Source of the DNA: Metabacillus niabensis
Lineage (GTDB): Bacteria; Bacillota; Bacilli; Bacillales; Bacillaceae
Assembly (NCBI RefSeq): GCF_020524345.1
Contig: NZ_JAIVLH010000017.1
Location: 1 to 64,000 of the forward strand
Length of the DNA stretch: 64,000 nt
Direction of reading: 5' to 3'
The position numbers and the translations under genes are program-made. Positions 63,086-64,000 of the stretch are shown piece by piece (within the stretch, counting starts at the first letter, position 1; each line of letters starts with the position of its first letter). Under the pieces are notes generated by a model that saw only the letters and a program-made list of their open reading frames with translations, was not told the origin of the DNA and searched no databases.

Positions 63086-63658
63086 TCAGAAACGATTCAT
63101 TTTTCTGATGATTTGTTCATAGAAAGCATTAATCTCCTTTTCGTCTTTCGGTAAAAGCATCATATTTATTTTTCGTTGCTCCTGTTCAATTCGCGAAGAA
63201 ATAACCGCTCTTAATTGAGCCGTTCGGAACAGCTGATTTTCAAATGAACCGACAGACATCGGAACTGTAATTTGCTTTCCATTTGTAAAAGTAATTTCTG
63301 TATCATGTTCTTTTGTCGCTTTGTACTCTTTCACAAAACTATGCGCGATCCATGCACAATTAGCTTTAGTTGAGGCGGCTGTAGGAAAAAAATAGATCGA
63401 ATTTGCTGGATCAATCACAATAGGCGGCTTATGTGTAATATTAGCTATATCTTTGGACCCGGTTTTTCTTCCGCTATAACTGCTGCCAAAATAACGACAA
63501 CTTTGATCAATGACTTCCATCGGTCGTTTTTCAACAAAGATCTCCTGCTCATATTCCAGTATTTCAGAACAAAACTTATTTTCCCCAGGTAAAATTGCCA
63601 TTGTAAAACGATTAATAAAATAATCAGCTACTCTTTCTTTTGTTAAATCCTTCGCCAT
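63086..63658 (-). CDS. comK: Competence transcription factor ComK
   Basis: A 190-residue ComK homologue, near the usual length. Recognisable parts include KPPIVIDPANSIYFFPT (about 78-94), CAWIAHSFV near 101 and GSFENQLFRTAQLRAVISSRIEQEQRK in the second half. In B. subtilis ComK switches on DNA-uptake and recombination genes, among them addAB, which lies in this window. AGAGGTG precedes the ATG. I found no perfect AAAA-N5-TTTT K-box in the 120 bp upstream, so autoregulation cannot be shown. Confidence 0.93.
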   Translation of the reverse strand: MAKDLTKERVADYFINRFTMAILPGENKFCSEILEYEQEIFVEKRPMEVIDQSCRYFGSSYSGRKTGSKDIANITHKPPIVIDPANSIYFFPTAASTKANCAWIAHSFVKEYKATKEHDTEITFTNGKQITVPMSVGSFENQLFRTAQLRAVISSRIEQEQRKINMMLLPKDEKEINAFYEQIIRKMNRF

Positions 63659-63754
63659 TTTTTACACCTCTTTTAATAATTTTTAGGTAATATATCCCAT
63701 AAACTCAATCTATCATGTCTTTTTTTAGATATCTACATATTTACAAAAACTCCA

Positions 63755-63795
63755 CAAAAAAATGACTTCTTTTACATTCCTGTAAAGAAGTCATT
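63755..63795 (-). terminator. Terminator after the 42-residue gene
   Basis: AATGACTTCTTTAC and GTAAAAGAAGTCATT around a short loop, followed on the minus strand by TTTTTTT. The stem overlaps the stop codon of the small gene. Confidence 0.88.
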
Positions 63796-63919
63796 CTTTT
63801 TCATTAATATCAGCCAATCCATCATTTTGTTCATTTTGAATCTCATTACGATTCATTTCTATGCCAAAAACCGGATTTAAAGGAGTTGAAGACAATTCCT
63901 TCTCTCTTTCTTTTTTCAT
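63791..63919 (-). CDS. Small hydrophilic protein, unknown
   Basis: A 42-residue acidic protein beginning MKKEREKELSSTPLNPVFG and ending GLADINEKE. AAGGA lies nine bases before the ATG and a strong terminator overlaps its stop, both arguing for a real gene. I do not recognise a family. It lies directly upstream of comK in the same direction, but the terminator separates them. Confidence 0.6.
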   Translation of the reverse strand: MKKEREKELSSTPLNPVFGIEMNRNEIQNEQNDGLADINEKE

Positions 63920-64000
63920 GACATCACATCCTTAAAAATAGCATCTCCCTTTGTAAGGTTTTCATACATAAATCAAAATATTCCTATTAAATTTTTTAAA

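Noticed and set aside
63659-63780. ComK K-boxes upstream of comK
   Set aside because: No AAAA-N5-TTTT pair with correct spacing was found, only AT-rich tracts.

Overview
The window is chromosomal DNA from a low-GC, endospore-forming, potentially competent member of the Bacillaceae. The gene content and order follow, on the opposite strand, the Bacillus subtilis stretch from comK to the arginine operon (comK, yhjD/E, sipV, addBA, sbcDC, gerP, yisI/K/L/N, asnO, yitJ-W, argCJBD-carAB-argF, yjzC). Close relatives such as Bacillus or Metabacillus are likely. No tRNA, rRNA, CRISPR array, prophage or transposase gene was seen. Assignments rest on reading motifs and remembered synteny, not on database searches.

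Layout: 1-10100 is the arginine and carbamoyl-phosphate operon on the minus strand, with a promoter overlapped by ArgR-box-like repeats and a possible terminator between argD and carA. 10380-16550 holds the yitW-V-U group, small proteins, a BsuPI-type lipoprotein, YitT, DegV and a block of three 153-bp tandem repeats. 16556-19260 is a two-gene unit of a substrate-binding lipoprotein and a chemoreceptor behind a SigD-like promoter. 19318-26900 holds cvfB, yajQ and the S-box-controlled yitJ-metH methionine unit. 27100-39250 is the least B. subtilis-like part: azoreductase and MarR regulator, a stress-type SDR, a degenerate membrane-anchored GH13 protein, a gerA-type germinant receptor operon, a cytoplasmic maltodextrin GH13 enzyme, an AraC regulator and a MATE transporter. 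39271-46470 carries asnO, yisN/L/K/I and the six-gene gerP cluster. 46491-58370 is sbcCD and addAB for double-strand-break repair. 58771-63919 carries an MFS transporter, a thiolase, sipV-yhjE, yhjD, comK and a 42-residue protein.

The genes fall into coherent groups: arginine and methionine supply, spore formation and germination (GerP, GerA-type receptor, AsnO, YisI), recombination and repair next to the competence regulator, and starch or maltodextrin handling.

The most unusual signals are non-coding. The SAM riboswitch before yitJ-metH has a 224-bp element with perfect 18-bp terminal inverted repeats in the apical part of its P3 arm. Five copies of an approximately 120-bp hairpin element lie in the same orientation, and the full copies show stem-preserving compensatory changes. 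There are also a 153-bp tandem array and a 21-bp phased tandem repeat. Among proteins, the GH13 homologue at 29742-31088 has lost all three catalytic carboxylates.
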